NCBI RefSeq assembly: GCF_007991275.1
Contig: NZ_BJYA01000020.1
Span: 1 to 64,000 of the forward strand
From: Alkalibacillus haloalkaliphilus
Lineage (GTDB): Bacteria > Bacillota > Bacilli > Bacillales > Alkalibacillaceae
Direction of reading: 5' to 3'
DNA length: 64,000 bases
Numbering within the stretch: position 1 is the first letter of the stretch; the number at the start of each line of letters is the position of its first letter. Of this stretch, positions 53,743 through 64,000 are shown piece by piece. The notes under the pieces are model-generated. The model was not told where the DNA came from. It did not search any database and saw nothing but the letters and a program-made list of their open reading frames with translations. A program made the position numbers and the translations under genes.

Positions 53743-55015
53743 AGAAATGGGCAATATTTGGACAGAAGAAAACAGGTTTCAAGCATGGTTAGAAGTTGAA
53801 ATTCTAGCTTGTGAAGCTTGGGCTGAGTTAGGTGACATTCCGAAAGAGGATGTTCAGAAGATCCGTGAGAAGGCGTCTTTTGATGTGAATCGGATTCATG
53901 AGATCGAACAAGAAACACGCCATGACGTCGTCGCATTTACGCGCGCTGTATCAGAAACTTTAGGTGAGGAGAAGAAGTGGGTCCATTACGGCTTAACGTC
54001 AACAGATGTCGTTGATACAGCTTTATCGTATTTAATTAAACAGTCAAACGATATTATTCGTCAAGACTTAGAACGTTTTTTATCAGTCATTAAAGCAAAA
54101 GCTGAAGAGCATAAATATACGATTATGATGGGGCGTACCCACGGTGTTCATGCTGAGCCGACAACATTCGGACTGAAGCTTGCGTTATGGTATGAAGAGA
54201 TGAAGCGCAACATTGAGCGTTTTGATGCAGCGGCTAAAGGAATTGAAGTAGGAAAATTATCAGGTGCTGTTGGTACATATGCCAATATCGACCCCTTCGT
54301 TGAAAAATATGTTTGTGAAAATCTTGGTTTAACACCATCACCAATCTCGACACAAACGCTTCAAAGAGACCGTCACGCTGATTACATGTCAACGTTAGCG
54401 TTAATCGCATCTTCTATTGAGAAAATGGCAGTTGAAATTCGTGGTCTACAAAAGAGTGAAACGCGTGAAGTTGAAGAGTTTTTCGCAAAAGGTCAAAAAG
54501 GTTCATCTGCTATGCCTCATAAACGTAATCCAATTGGTTCTGAAAATATGACCGGGATGGCACGTGTAATTCGAGGCTATATGACGACCGCTTACGAAAA
54601 CGTCGCATTATGGCATGAACGTGATATTTCACATTCATCGGCTGAACGTGTCATTATTCCAGACGCTACGATTGCGTTAGATTATATGCTTAGTCGTTTT
54701 TCAAGTATCGTTGAGAAATTAACCGTGTTTGAGGACAACATGAAAGCTAATATGGACCGTACATACGGCTTAATCTACTCTCAACGTGTTTTACTTACGT
54801 TAATTGATCAAGGTTTCTCGCGTGAGCGTGCTTACGATCTCGTGCAGCCGTTAGCAATGCAAGCATGGGAAGAAGGCGTTTCGTTCCCAGACCTTATTCG
54901 CTCAACGGACGAAATTACAAGCTCAATTAACGAAGAAGACTTAGAAGCATGTTTTGATCCAACGTATCATTTAAAAAATGTTGATATGATTTTTGAGCGT
55001 TTAGGACTTAAGTAA
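53720..55015 (+). CDS. purB: Adenylosuccinate lyase
   Basis: PurB acts twice: it cleaves SAICAR to AICAR and adenylosuccinate to AMP. The 431 residues carry the fumarase/aspartase signature [15 protein letters not shown] near 262 and the catalytic His region [14 protein letters not shown] near 138. ATG 53720 follows TGGAGGG inside the end of purK. Confidence 0.97.
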   Translation: MIERYTREEMGNIWTEENRFQAWLEVEILACEAWAELGDIPKEDVQKIREKASFDVNRIHEIEQETRHDVVAFTRAVSETLGEEKKWVHYGLTSTDVVDTALSYLIKQSNDIIRQDLERFLSVIKAKAEEHKYTIMMGRTHGVHAEPTTFGLKLALWYEEMKRNIERFDAAAKGIEVGKLSGAVGTYANIDPFVEKYVCENLGLTPSPISTQTLQRDRHADYMSTLALIASSIEKMAVEIRGLQKSETREVEEFFAKGQKGSSAMPHKRNPIGSENMTGMARVIRGYMTTAYENVALWHERDISHSSAERVIIPDATIALDYMLSRFSSIVEKLTVFEDNMKANMDRTYGLIYSQRVLLTLIDQGFSRERAYDLVQPLAMQAWEEGVSFPDLIRSTDEITSSINEEDLEACFDPTYHLKNVDMIFERLGLK

Positions 55016-55041
55016 CCGAGTAGGAAAAAGGAGGCATCTCT

Positions 55042-55764
55042 TTGGAAAAGCGAGCATTGTTGTATGAAGGGAAAGCAAAACAACTATTTGAGACAAATGA
55101 TCCCAACATTCTTTGGGTTCAATATAAAGATGCTTTGACGGCATTTAATGGGGAAAAGAAAGAACGAGCAAAAGGCAAAGGGCGGTTAAACAACGAAATA
55201 TCATCCATTTTATTTCACCAACTTTCAACAGCAGGTATTGCAAATCATTTTGTTAAACGCCTTTCTGAAACAGAACAGCTCGTTAAAAAGACATCGATCA
55301 TTCCAATTGAAGTAGTCGTTCGCAATGTTGCAGCAGGTAGTCTATCAAGAAGGCTTGGCTTAGAAGAAGGGGTGCCATTAAACACTACAATCGTCGAGTA
55401 TTACTACAAAGATGATGATTTGGGTGACCCTTTAATTAATGAAGATCATATTCAACTTTTAGACTTAGTATCTATGAATCAACTAAATGAAATGAAAGAA
55501 ATGGCACTAAAAGTGAATGGTTATTTAACAGACCACTTTAAAGTGTGTGACGTCAAACTAGTAGATTTTAAACTAGAGTTTGGGTTTGACGAAGAAGGCA
55601 AGTTAATTTTATCAGACGAAATATCTCCAGATACGTGTCGACTATGGGACGTTCATACGAACGAAAAGCTAGATAAAGATGTTTTTCGAGAAGGAATCGG
55701 GCAAATTGATCAAGCTTATGAAACGATCTTAAAGCGCTTAAAAGGCGCGATTGTAACTGACTAA
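55042..55764 (+). CDS. purC: SAICAR synthase
   Basis: PurC joins CAIR and aspartate. The 240 residues begin MEKRALLYEGKAKQLFETND and include IPIEVVVRNVAAGSLSRR and LSDEISPDTCRLWD. TTG 55042 follows AAAGGAGGC. Confidence 0.96.
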   Translation: MEKRALLYEGKAKQLFETNDPNILWVQYKDALTAFNGEKKERAKGKGRLNNEISSILFHQLSTAGIANHFVKRLSETEQLVKKTSIIPIEVVVRNVAAGSLSRRLGLEEGVPLNTTIVEYYYKDDDLGDPLINEDHIQLLDLVSMNQLNEMKEMALKVNGYLTDHFKVCDVKLVDFKLEFGFDEEGKLILSDEISPDTCRLWDVHTNEKLDKDVFREGIGQIDQAYETILKRLKGAIVTD

Positions 55765-55779
55765 AATAAGGGGTGCTGA

Positions 55780-56040
55780 ATGGTGATTAAAGTAAAAGTA
55801 TACGTAACGTTGAAAGCAGGAGTACTTGACCCTCAAGGTAAAGCGATTGAACAGGCGCTAGAAGCGATGGACGTTAACAATGTAGAAGGTATGCGTGTTG
55901 GTAAGTATATGGAGTTTCACCTTGAACCAGAAAAAGGTCAATCAGTTGATGAACAAGTAACACACATGTGTGAGCAACTTTTATCTAACCCAGTTATTGA
56001 AGATTACCGTTATGAAACAGAGGAGGTTATTACGCCATGA
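55780..56040 (+). CDS. purS: PurS, small subunit of FGAM synthase
   Basis: PurS is a small structural subunit of the three-part FGAM synthase PurSQL. The 86 residues contain [21 protein letters not shown] and [13 protein letters not shown] 55780 is used; GTG 55783 is the next codon and equally close to AGGGGTG. It overlaps purQ (ATGA). Confidence 0.95.
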   Translation: MVIKVKVYVTLKAGVLDPQGKAIEQALEAMDVNNVEGMRVGKYMEFHLEPEKGQSVDEQVTHMCEQLLSNPVIEDYRYETEEVITP

Positions 56041-56720
56041 AGTTTGCTGTCATAGTGTTTCCAGGTTCTAACTGCGATATGGATCTGTTTCATGCCATTG
56101 AAACAGGGTTAGGAGAAGAAGTTGATTACGTCTTTCATACAGAAACTAATCTAGAAAACTATGATGCAATCCTATTGCCAGGTGGATTTTCATATGGTGA
56201 TTACTTACGTTCAGGTGCAATCGCAAGTTTTTCTAATGTAATGGAGTCGGTCAAACAATTTGCGGAGTCTGGAAAGCCTGTATTAGGGATTTGCAACGGG
56301 TTTCAAGTCTTGCTAGAGGCAGGGTTACTACCAGGGGCTATGAAGCGGAATGAGGCGCTTAAGTTTATTTGCCGTCCTGTTGAGTTAACGGTTGAAAACA
56401 ACAAATCTATCTTTACAACAAACTATGGTCTACATGAAAAAATCAATGTACCAATCGCTCATGCTGAAGGTAATTACGAGTGTGATGAAGAGACATTAAA
56501 AGACCTTGAACAGAACAATCAAATTGTTTTTAGATATGTGAACAACCCGAACGGATCAGTAAGTGATATTGCTGGAATTGTTAATGAACGAGGTAACGTG
56601 TTAGGGATGATGCCACATCCAGAAAGAGCAGTTGATGAGTTACTAGGTAGTGCTGATGGTTTGAAATTATTTCAGTCAATGTTAGCGAATTGGAGGGAAC
56701 ACCATGCCATTACTTCTTGA
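56037..56720 (+). CDS. purQ: PurQ, glutaminase subunit of FGAM synthase
   Basis: PurQ supplies ammonia from glutamine to PurL. The 227-residue class I amidotransferase has the nucleophile Cys86 in GICNGFQ and the His-Glu pair in MMPHPERA near 193-199. ATG 56037 overlaps purS, and its end overlaps purL by 17 bp. Confidence 0.97.
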   Translation: MKFAVIVFPGSNCDMDLFHAIETGLGEEVDYVFHTETNLENYDAILLPGGFSYGDYLRSGAIASFSNVMESVKQFAESGKPVLGICNGFQVLLEAGLLPGAMKRNEALKFICRPVELTVENNKSIFTTNYGLHEKINVPIAHAEGNYECDEETLKDLEQNNQIVFRYVNNPNGSVSDIAGIVNERGNVLGMMPHPERAVDELLGSADGLKLFQSMLANWREHHAITS

Positions 56721-58929
56721 GCCAAATACAGAAGAGGTTAAGGAAAAGAAGCTTTATCGTGAGATGGGGTTAACAGATGAAGAGTTTAAGCTCGTTGAAC
56801 GTATTTTAGGACGTTTGCCGAATTATACAGAAACAGGTATTTTCTCGGTTATGTGGAGTGAGCATTGTAGTTATAAAAAGTCTCGCCCACTGTTAAAGAA
56901 ATTCCCAACTACAGGTCGCCACGTTTTACAAGGTCCTGGCGAAGGTGCAGGTGTTGTTGATATTGGCGACGGGCAAGCGGCTGTTTTTAAAATCGAAAGT
57001 CATAATCACCCGTCTGCGATTGAGCCATATCAAGGTGCCGCAACAGGTGTTGGTGGGATTATCCGTGACGTCTTTTCGATGGGAGCGCGTCCAGTAGCTT
57101 TATTAAACTCACTTCGTTTCGGTGAACTTGATCAGCCTCGTACGAAGTATTTGTTTGAAGAAGTTGTGGCTGGTATTGCTGGCTATGGGAATTGTGTCGG
57201 TGTTCCAACAGTTGGTGGTGAAATCCAGTTTGATGATTGTTATAAAGGGAATCCACTCGTTAATGCGATGTGTGTTGGATTAATTGATCATGATCGTTTA
57301 CAAGTCGGTCAGGCAAAAGGGATCGGCAATACGGTGATGTATATCGGTTCAAAAACAGGGCGTGATGGTATTCATGGTGCGACTTTTGCCTCTGAAGAAT
57401 TAACAGATGATTCACAAGAAGACCGCCCAGCTGTTCAAGTTGGCGATCCATTTATGGAGAAGCTATTAATCGAAGCTTGTTTAGATTTAGTCGAGTCTGA
57501 TGCATTAGTCGGGATCCAAGACATGGGTGCTGCTGGCTTGACGTCATCAGCAAGTGAAATGGCTAGTAAAGCAGGTACTGGAATTGAAATGAATTTAGAC
57601 TTAGTTCCACAACGTGAGCAAGACATGACGCCATATGAAATGATGTTATCTGAATCACAAGAGCGTATGCTTGTCGTTATTGAGAAAGGCCGTGAGCAAG
57701 AGATTAAAGATATCGTATCGAAGTATGGTATTGAAGCTGTTGAAGTTGGAAAAGTTACGGATGATAAGAGACTTCGTTTAACGTTCCAAAATGAAGTTGT
57801 TGGTAATATGCCAGTCGATGCACTAGCTGAAGAAGCACCAGTCTATCATTTACCTTCAAAAGAACCTGAGGCTTTTAAACGTAATCAATCTATGAATCTA
57901 GAACTTCCAGAAGTGAAGGATGCAAATGAGTTATTAATTAACCTATTGAAAGCACCTACGATTGCAAATAAAGAGTGGGTGTATGACCAATACGATTACA
58001 TGGTACAAACGAATACGGTGCTCGCACCTGGGTCAGATTCGGCTGTCATTCGAATTAAAGGAACGAATAAAGCGTTAGCGATGACAACAGATTGTAACTC
58101 CCGTTATTTACACTTGGACCCGAAAACAGGTGGTGAAATTGCAGTTGCTGAAGCGGCTCGTAATATCATTTGTTCAGGTGCAGAGCCATTAGCTTTAACC
58201 GACTGCTTGAATTTCGGAAACCCAGAAAAAGAAGAAAATTTCTGGATGATGGAAAAAGCGACTGACGGAATGGCAGAAGCAGCAAGTCAGTTAAGCACGC
58301 CAGTCATTAGTGGAAACGTATCACTTTACAACGAAACAAACGGCACAAGTGTTTACCCTACACCTGTTGTTGGTATGGTCGGTTTAATTCACGATATTGA
58401 CCATATTACGAAACAACAAGTTCAGCGTGCAGGCGACTTAGTTTACGTCATTGGTGAGACAACACTAGAAATCGGTGGGAGTGAAGTTCAAAAGCATCTA
58501 TTCGGCCATTATGAAGGAGCTACACCGAAGATCGACTTACAAGTTGAAAAAGAGCGCCAAGAACTATTATTAAAGTCTATTCAACAAGGTTTAGTGCAAT
58601 CAGCGCACGACGTATCAGAAGGTGGCTTAGCTGTTGCACTTGCAGAGAAAGTAATGGGCACTTCATATGGTTTAAATGTCGCACTTCAAGGTGAGCATTT
58701 ACTAGATTTATTTAGCGAAACGCAATCGCGTTTTATCGTAACCGTTGCTAAAGGGAATCAAGAACAATTTGAACAGGTTGTCTCTGATTGTAATTTAGTA
58801 GGCGCAGTGACAGAAGATGCTAAGTTAAATATTAAATGGAATGAGCAAAGCGTAATTAATCAAAACGTCGATTCATTAACAGACCATTGGAAAGGAGCTA
58901 TTCCATGCTTGGTGAAATCAAAGGGCTAA
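56704..58929 (+). CDS. purL: PurL, synthetase subunit of FGAM synthase
   Basis: PurL makes FGAM from FGAR with ATP and ammonia. The 741 residues are the short type that needs PurS and PurQ, with [20 protein letters not shown] near 98-117 and repeated AIR-synthase-like domains. ATG 56704 follows TGGAGGG. Its end overlaps the start of purF by 25 bp. Confidence 0.97.
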   Translation: MPLLLEPNTEEVKEKKLYREMGLTDEEFKLVERILGRLPNYTETGIFSVMWSEHCSYKKSRPLLKKFPTTGRHVLQGPGEGAGVVDIGDGQAAVFKIESHNHPSAIEPYQGAATGVGGIIRDVFSMGARPVALLNSLRFGELDQPRTKYLFEEVVAGIAGYGNCVGVPTVGGEIQFDDCYKGNPLVNAMCVGLIDHDRLQVGQAKGIGNTVMYIGSKTGRDGIHGATFASEELTDDSQEDRPAVQVGDPFMEKLLIEACLDLVESDALVGIQDMGAAGLTSSASEMASKAGTGIEMNLDLVPQREQDMTPYEMMLSESQERMLVVIEKGREQEIKDIVSKYGIEAVEVGKVTDDKRLRLTFQNEVVGNMPVDALAEEAPVYHLPSKEPEAFKRNQSMNLELPEVKDANELLINLLKAPTIANKEWVYDQYDYMVQTNTVLAPGSDSAVIRIKGTNKALAMTTDCNSRYLHLDPKTGGEIAVAEAARNIICSGAEPLALTDCLNFGNPEKEENFWMMEKATDGMAEAASQLSTPVISGNVSLYNETNGTSVYPTPVVGMVGLIHDIDHITKQQVQRAGDLVYVIGETTLEIGGSEVQKHLFGHYEGATPKIDLQVEKERQELLLKSIQQGLVQSAHDVSEGGLAVALAEKVMGTSYGLNVALQGEHLLDLFSETQSRFIVTVAKGNQEQFEQVVSDCNLVGAVTEDAKLNIKWNEQSVINQNVDSLTDHWKGAIPCLVKSKG

Positions 58930-60356
58930 ACGAAGAGTGCGGAATATTCGGTGTATATAATCATACTCAAGCGGCTCACATGACGTATTACGGCTTGCAT
59001 AGTTTACAACACCGTGGTCAAGAAGGAGCAGGAATCGTCGTTTCTGATGGCCAAACGTTAGAACAGTCAAAAGGTCATGGGTTAGTCACTGAAGTGTTTG
59101 ATGAAGATCGTTTAGCTCAGTTACCGGGCGGTAGTGCAATCGGTCATGTTAGGTATTCGACAGCTGGAGAGAAATCGTATGAAAACATTCAACCTCTACT
59201 TTTTCACTCTCACACAGGTTCATTATCTGTTGCCCATAACGGCAATTTAGTGAATGCGACAAAGCTAAGGTCTGAACTAGAAGATGAGGGAAGTATTTTT
59301 CAAACGACATCAGATACAGAAGTGATTGCTCATTTAATTCGCAAAGGCGGCAAAAAACCACGTCATGAACGAATTAAAGCTTCGCTAAAACAGCTTGAAG
59401 GTGCATTTGCGATTGTTATGTTACTTGAAGATCAGTTAATTGCAGCTTTAGATTCTAGAGGGATGCGTCCTTTATCTTTAGGTAAAGTAGGTGATTCTTA
59501 CGTCGTTGCATCAGAAACATGCGCTTTTGATGTCGTTGGTGCAGAATATGTTCGTGAAATTCAGCCTGGTGAGTATTTAGTTATTGATCAAGACGGACTA
59601 CATTCAAGTACATTTGCTGACAAACAGGACCGCTCAATCTGTACGATGGAATACGTTTATTTCGCAAGACCTGATAGTCAAGTTGACGGTGAAAACATTC
59701 ATAGTTCGAGAAAACGACTTGGAAAGAAATTAGCTGACATTGCACCTGTTGAAGCGGATGTTGTAACAGGTGTCCCAGACTCTAGCATTTCTGCAGCAAT
59801 CGGTTATGCAGAGCAGGCTAATATTCCGTATGAGCTTGGTCTTATAAAAAACCGTTATGTCGGTCGTACGTTTATTCAACCATCACAAGAAATGCGTGAA
59901 CGTGGTGTGAGGATGAAGTTATCACCAGTACGCAAAATTGTAGAAGGTAAACGCGTCGTCATGGTCGATGATTCAATTGTTCGTGGTACGACATCAAGAA
60001 GAATTGTTTCAATGCTTAAAGAAGCTGGAGCGAAAGAAGTCCATGTCAGAATTAGCTCTCCACCGATTAAACATCCATGTTTTTATGGAATTGATACGTC
60101 AACGTCATCTGAATTAATCGCAGCGAATAATTCAATTGAAGAAATTCGAGAAGAGATTGGTGCTGATTCAATAAGCTTTTTACCAACTGATGAAATGGTC
60201 GATGCGATTGGTCGTGATGATTCTAGTCCAAATTGTGGGCACTGTCTAGCATGTTTCACAGGAAACTATCCGACAGACATTTATGAAAATTCAGTGTTAC
60301 CGCATGAAAAAGACCAATTAGTTAAAGAAGTCGTTAATCAAGGGGCGAATTACTAA
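58905..60356 (+). CDS. purF: Amidophosphoribosyltransferase
   Basis: PurF performs the first step, PRPP plus glutamine to phosphoribosylamine. The 483 residues start with an 11-residue propeptide ([11 protein letters not shown]) before catalytic Cys12, the same arrangement as B. subtilis. The phosphoribosyltransferase PRPP loop is [13 protein letters not shown] near 350. CGHC and neighbouring Cys near 445 match the iron-sulfur ligands of the B. subtilis enzyme. ATG 58905 follows AAAGGAG. Confidence 0.97.
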   Translation: MLGEIKGLNEECGIFGVYNHTQAAHMTYYGLHSLQHRGQEGAGIVVSDGQTLEQSKGHGLVTEVFDEDRLAQLPGGSAIGHVRYSTAGEKSYENIQPLLFHSHTGSLSVAHNGNLVNATKLRSELEDEGSIFQTTSDTEVIAHLIRKGGKKPRHERIKASLKQLEGAFAIVMLLEDQLIAALDSRGMRPLSLGKVGDSYVVASETCAFDVVGAEYVREIQPGEYLVIDQDGLHSSTFADKQDRSICTMEYVYFARPDSQVDGENIHSSRKRLGKKLADIAPVEADVVTGVPDSSISAAIGYAEQANIPYELGLIKNRYVGRTFIQPSQEMRERGVRMKLSPVRKIVEGKRVVMVDDSIVRGTTSRRIVSMLKEAGAKEVHVRISSPPIKHPCFYGIDTSTSSELIAANNSIEEIREEIGADSISFLPTDEMVDAIGRDDSSPNCGHCLACFTGNYPTDIYENSVLPHEKDQLVKEVVNQGANY

Positions 60357-61393
60357 TGTCAGAAGCATACCGTCAAGCAGGTGTTCATATTGAAGCAGGC
60401 TATGAAGCAGTTGATAGAATGAAGTCACATGTTGAGCGAACGAAGCGAAAAGGTGTCGTCGGTGCATTAGGTGGTTTTGGTGGCCTCTTTGACTTATCAC
60501 AACTGAATTATGAAGAGCCTGTATTAGTTTCAGGAACTGACGGGGTAGGAACGAAATTAAAGCTCGCCTTTATGACTGACCAACACGATACAATCGGGGT
60601 GGATGCTGTTGCGATGTGTGTGAATGATATTGTCGCACAAGGTGCAGAGCCATTATATTTTCTAGACTATTTAGCTTTAGGTGAAGCAGATCCAGAGAAA
60701 ATCGAGCAAATTGTAAAAGGAATTGCAGATGGTTGTGAACAATCTGGTTGTGCTTTAATTGGTGGCGAAACTGCTGAAATGCCAGGCCTATATGATCCTG
60801 AGGAGTATGATGTAGCTGGGTTTGTCGTTGGAGCGGCTGAAAAGCGTAAACTCATTACAGGTGAAGGAATCAAATCAGGTGATATTTTAATAGGACTTCC
60901 TTCGAGTGGGATCCATAGTAATGGCTTTTCACTCGTAAGAAAAGCTTTGTTAGAAGAACAGGACTTGGATTTAAACACGGTTTATCCGCCATTCACTTCA
61001 CCATTAAAGGATGTTTTGCTTACACCAACTAGCATCTACGTAAAGCAAATTCTAGCATTAATTGAACACGTCGATGTAAAAGGTATCGCTCATATTACAG
61101 GTGGTGGCTTCGATGAAAATATCCCTCGTATGTTACCTGATCATTTAGGAGCAACGATCGATTTAACAACCTTTCCTAAGCCTGATATATTTACATTTAT
61201 TGAAGAGCATAGCAATGTTGCACGACGTGAAATGTACAATATTTTTAATATGGGAATTGGGATGGTTGTTGCTATTAATAGACGTGATCTAGACGAAGCA
61301 TTGCTACGCATTAAAGAATTGGGTGAAGAAGCTTACGTCATTGGCTCAATTAATGAAACTGGTGAACTGTTACTAACAGGGGAGGCAAAATGA
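60356..61393 (+). CDS. purM: AIR synthetase
   Basis: PurM closes FGAM to AIR. The 345 residues contain [14 protein letters not shown] near 59, [11 protein letters not shown] near 137 and [15 protein letters not shown] near 242. ATG 60356 overlaps the purF stop (TAATG), and its stop overlaps purN. Confidence 0.97.
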   Translation: MSEAYRQAGVHIEAGYEAVDRMKSHVERTKRKGVVGALGGFGGLFDLSQLNYEEPVLVSGTDGVGTKLKLAFMTDQHDTIGVDAVAMCVNDIVAQGAEPLYFLDYLALGEADPEKIEQIVKGIADGCEQSGCALIGGETAEMPGLYDPEEYDVAGFVVGAAEKRKLITGEGIKSGDILIGLPSSGIHSNGFSLVRKALLEEQDLDLNTVYPPFTSPLKDVLLTPTSIYVKQILALIEHVDVKGIAHITGGGFDENIPRMLPDHLGATIDLTTFPKPDIFTFIEEHSNVARREMYNIFNMGIGMVVAINRRDLDEALLRIKELGEEAYVIGSINETGELLLTGEAK

Positions 61394-61968
61394 TGAAGAA
61401 GCTTGCTGTATTAGCTTCAGGTAGTGGATCGAATTTTGAAGCGATTGTTAATCAGTCAACAGGAGCATATGAAGTCGTTTTATTAATGACAGACCGTGAC
61501 GATGCCTACGCACTACAACGAGCTGAAAGGTTAGGTATACCGACTCAAAGTATTTCGCCAAAAAGCTTTGAAGATAAAGCATCTTATGAGCAAGCTGTAT
61601 TGGATGTCATTCGAAATCATAGTATTGATTGGATTGCTTTAGCTGGTTATATGCGTATTGTCGGTCCAACCCTTTTAAAGCCTTATGAAGGTCGTATCGT
61701 AAACGTTCACCCTTCATTATTGCCTAAATATCCTGGAAAAGACGCCATTGCTCAAGCGTTAGAAGCTGAAGTGGCAGAAACGGGTGTGACCGTTCATTAC
61801 ATTGATGAAGGAGTCGACACAGGTCCGATCATTTCTCAACAGGCTGTAAAAGTAGGAGAGAGAGATACATATGAAACACTGCAACAGAAGATTAGGCAAG
61901 TTGAACATGAACTTTATCCGAAAACATTAACGAAAATCATACGAGAGGATGAGCTAGTTGGGAAATAA
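61390..61968 (+). CDS. purN: GAR transformylase
   Basis: PurN formylates GAR with 10-formyl-THF. The 192 residues have [12 protein letters not shown] near 9 and the catalytic [12 protein letters not shown] with downstream Asp in [13 protein letters not shown] 61390 overlaps the purM stop; ATG 61393 is better spaced from GGGAGG and would shorten it by one residue. Confidence 0.96.
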   Translation: MMKKLAVLASGSGSNFEAIVNQSTGAYEVVLLMTDRDDAYALQRAERLGIPTQSISPKSFEDKASYEQAVLDVIRNHSIDWIALAGYMRIVGPTLLKPYEGRIVNVHPSLLPKYPGKDAIAQALEAEVAETGVTVHYIDEGVDTGPIISQQAVKVGERDTYETLQQKIRQVEHELYPKTLTKIIREDELVGK

Positions 61969-63490
61969 ACGCGCATTAATTAGTGTTTCTAATAAAACAG
62001 GTGTAATCAATTTTGCAAAGCAGTTAACAGAATTAGGCTATGACGTCATCTCGACCGGTGGAACAAAAAAAGCTTTAGAAGAAGCGGGGTTAAACGTCAT
62101 AAGTATTTCAGAAATCACTCATTTCCCGGAAATATTAGATGGTCGAGTTAAGACGTTACACCCAAATGTTCACGCTGGATTATTAGCTAAACGTGATGAC
62201 AATCACCATATGGCCGCGTTGAAGGAGCAAGCGATTGAGACCATTGACCTTGTTGTCGTAAACTTATACCCATTTAAAGAAACGATTGCGCAAGAAGGTG
62301 TGTCGTTTGAAGATGCGATTGAAAACATTGATATCGGTGGTCCAGCCATGTTGCGCGCAGCAGCTAAAAACCATCAAGACGTTACAGTTGTTGTCGACCC
62401 AGCGGATTACGGCACCGTAGTTGATCACTTAAAAGATTCTAGTTCTTTAAAAGAATTAAATCGTAAACTAGCCGCGAAAGTTTACAGACATACCGCTCAA
62501 TATGATGCACTAGTCGCTAATTATTTAACGGAGGAAGCGGAAGAAAAGTTCCCTGAAACAAAGACGGTGACATACGAGCGTCAGCAAACGTTACGCTATG
62601 GTGAAAATCCTCACCAATCAGCGGCTTTTTATAAACATCCGTTTGCAGAAAACTCTTCACTCGTTAACGCTAAGCAACTACATGGCAAAGAGCTTTCCTA
62701 CAACAACATTCAAGATGCTGATAGTGCTCTAACGATCGTAAAAGAATTTGAAGAGCCGGCAGCTGTTGCTGTCAAACATACAAATCCGTGTGGTGTTGGA
62801 ATTGGTCATACATTAAAAGAAGCATATGATCGTGCTTATAATGCTGACCCCGTTTCGATTTTCGGTGGAATCGTCGCATTTAATCGAGAAGTCGATGAGG
62901 TTGTCGCTCAAGACTTAAGTCAAATTTTTTTAGAGATTGTAATCGCACCAAGTTTTACAGAAGAAGCTTTGAACATTTTGACGCAAAAGAAAAACATTAG
63001 ACTTTTAGAAGTCCCAGTTGATCAAGGAGAACCTCAAGAGAAGCTAAGCACTGTATCAGGTGGTTTACTCATTCAAGATGAAGACAGATACGTAGAAAGT
63101 GAAATGCAGTATGACGTCGTAACAGATCGCGAGCCTTCTGATGAAGAATGGACGAATATGAAGTTTGCTTGGAAAGTGATGAAGCATGTGAAGTCGAATG
63201 CTATTTTACTTGCTACTGAAAAGCAGACAATAGGTGTTGGTGCCGGTCAAATGAATCGTGTTGGAGCTGCTAATATTGCTATTGAGCAAGCAGGTGAAAA
63301 AGCAAAAGGTGCGGTCATGGCATCAGATGCGTTTTTCCCAATGGATGATACGGTAGAAGCCGCACACCAAGCAGGCATCAGAGCGATTATTCAACCAGGT
63401 GGCTCAAAGCGTGATGCTGATTCAATTAAGAAATGTAACGAGTATGGCATTGCGATGGTATTTACCGGAGTGCGTCACTTTAAACATTAA
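61958..63490 (+). CDS. purH: Bifunctional AICAR transformylase/IMP cyclohydrolase
   Basis: PurH performs the last two steps to IMP. The 510 residues have an N-terminal MGS-like cyclohydrolase domain (ALISVSNKTGVINFAKQL near 5-22; DGRVKTLHPNVHAG near 64) and the AICARFT domain with VKHTNPCG near 268. TTG 61958 follows AGAGGATGA inside purN. The gap before purD contains an unusual repeat array. Confidence 0.97.
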   Translation: MGNKRALISVSNKTGVINFAKQLTELGYDVISTGGTKKALEEAGLNVISISEITHFPEILDGRVKTLHPNVHAGLLAKRDDNHHMAALKEQAIETIDLVVVNLYPFKETIAQEGVSFEDAIENIDIGGPAMLRAAAKNHQDVTVVVDPADYGTVVDHLKDSSSLKELNRKLAAKVYRHTAQYDALVANYLTEEAEEKFPETKTVTYERQQTLRYGENPHQSAAFYKHPFAENSSLVNAKQLHGKELSYNNIQDADSALTIVKEFEEPAAVAVKHTNPCGVGIGHTLKEAYDRAYNADPVSIFGGIVAFNREVDEVVAQDLSQIFLEIVIAPSFTEEALNILTQKKNIRLLEVPVDQGEPQEKLSTVSGGLLIQDEDRYVESEMQYDVVTDREPSDEEWTNMKFAWKVMKHVKSNAILLATEKQTIGVGAGQMNRVGAANIAIEQAGEKAKGAVMASDAFFPMDDTVEAAHQAGIRAIIQPGGSKRDADSIKKCNEYGIAMVFTGVRHFKH

Positions 63491-63496
63491 GCATTT

Positions 63497-63613
63497 TTCC
63501 GGCGTTCGCCGGAATATGATGTGAATTCGCCGGATTATTTTAATTTTCGCCGGAAAAATAAAAATTTCGCCGGAAAAATCTCAAAATCGCCGAATTAACA
63601 ATTTTTGGCGGTA
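63497..63613 (+). repeat. 20-bp-period TTCGCCGGA repeat array between purH and purD
   Basis: TTCGCCGGA occurs at 63505, 63526, 63546 and 63566, with a degenerate ATCGCCGAA at 63586, so starts are spaced 21, 20, 20 and 20 bp. Spacers are AT-only or nearly so. Inverted partners flank the array: TTCCGGCG (63497-63504) forms a hairpin with copy 1, and TGGCGG lies at 63606. It occupies nearly the whole 139-bp gap. Not a CRISPR array; function unknown. Confidence 0.85.
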
Positions 63614-63629
63614 AAAATGGGGTGTCAAA

Positions 63630-64000
63630 ATGAAAGTGTTAGTCGTTGGTCGTGGAGGTCGTGAGCACGTTTTAGCATGGAAATTAAATCAAAGTGAGCG
63701 TGTAGAGCAAGTAGTCGTTGCACCAGGGAATGATGGAATGACGGATGTAGCACATGTTGAACCGATCGAAGAGCATCAGCATGAGCAGTTAATCGAATTT
63801 GCAAAAACAAATCACATAGACTTAACAATTGTAGGGCCAGAAGCACCTCTCATGGACGGAATCGTCAATAAGTTTCAAGAAGAAGGTCAAAAAGTATTCG
63901 GCCCGACAGAAGAAGCGGCGTTTATTGAAGGAAGTAAAGACTTTGCAAAAACGATTATGCAAGATTACAACATTCCAACAGCAAAACACAAAACGTTTGA
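63630..64000 (+). CDS. purD: GAR synthetase, 5' part
   Basis: PurD joins phosphoribosylamine and glycine. The first 123 codons are in the window and the frame is open to the edge. MKVLVVGRGGREHVLAWKL matches the N-terminal loop, with Val where Ala is usual after GREH. GPEAPLMDGI (near 69-78) and FGPTEEAAFIEGSK (near 90-103) are conserved. ATG 63630 follows GGGGTG. Confidence 0.95.
   Translation, partial: MKVLVVGRGGREHVLAWKLNQSERVEQVVVAPGNDGMTDVAHVEPIEEHQHEQLIEFAKTNHIDLTIVGPEAPLMDGIVNKFQEEGQKVFGPTEEAAFIEGSKDFAKTIMQDYNIPTAKHKTF

Noticed and set aside
63494-63520. Intrinsic terminator after purH
   Set aside because: The TTCCGGC...GCCGGAA hairpin has no T-run after it on either strand, and purD must be reached by the same transcript.
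63497-63613. CRISPR array
   Set aside because: Repeats are only 9 bp and spacers about 11 bp, and there are no cas genes nearby.

Overview
The window is a 64 kb piece of a low-GC Gram-positive chromosome, most likely a member of the Bacillaceae. The grounds are the ctsR-mcsA-mcsB-clpC heat-shock operon, the sigH-rpmG-secE-nusG block, the rsmC-like and YbxF genes beside rpoB and rpoC, an alpha operon without rpsD, T-box and L10-leader RNAs, and a pur operon in the order E-K-B-C-S-Q-L-F-M-N-H-D behind PurR boxes and a guanine-class riboswitch. All genes are on the + strand. The species cannot be fixed from the sequence alone.

Layout. 1-840: a terminator and an MgtC-family membrane protein. 900-7080: CtsR regulon (ctsR, mcsA, mcsB, clpC) and radA. 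7081-16086: yacL, a fused ispDF, gltX, a cysteine T-box with cysE-cysS, mrnC, rlmB, rae1 and sigH. 16101-20574: rpmG, secE, nusG, rplK, rplA, L10 leader, rplJ, rplL and an rsmC-like methyltransferase. 20768-33092: rpoB, rpoC, ybxF, rpsL, rpsG, fusA, tuf. 33286-48439: the S10, spc and alpha ribosomal clusters with secY, adk, map, infA, rpoA and rplQ. 48533-51806: the ECF transporter module ecfA1-ecfA2-ecfT and truA. 51805-64000: the purine operon, cut off inside purD.

The genes form the core of the information-processing machinery (RNA polymerase beta, beta prime and alpha, sigma-H, NusG, most ribosomal proteins, EF-G, EF-Tu, IF-1, Sec translocon) plus protein quality control, isoprenoid and cysteine precursors, and the complete route from AIR to IMP.

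Most content is conventional. Departures worth a second look: (i) RpoB has Tyr where almost all bacteria have Asp in the rifampicin pocket (E. coli 516); (ii) ispD and ispF are one reading frame, yet a good ribosome-binding site and TTG start remain at the junction; (iii) disA is absent between radA and yacL; (iv) in two places a promoter is interleaved with an intrinsic terminator (before yacL and before nusG); (v) terminator-like hairpins precede rpoB and rpoA; (vi) the purine operon directly follows truA, where rplM-rpsI would be expected; (vii) a 20-bp-period array of TTCGCCGGA motifs lies between purH and purD. I found no phage, IS element, CRISPR array or defence system.
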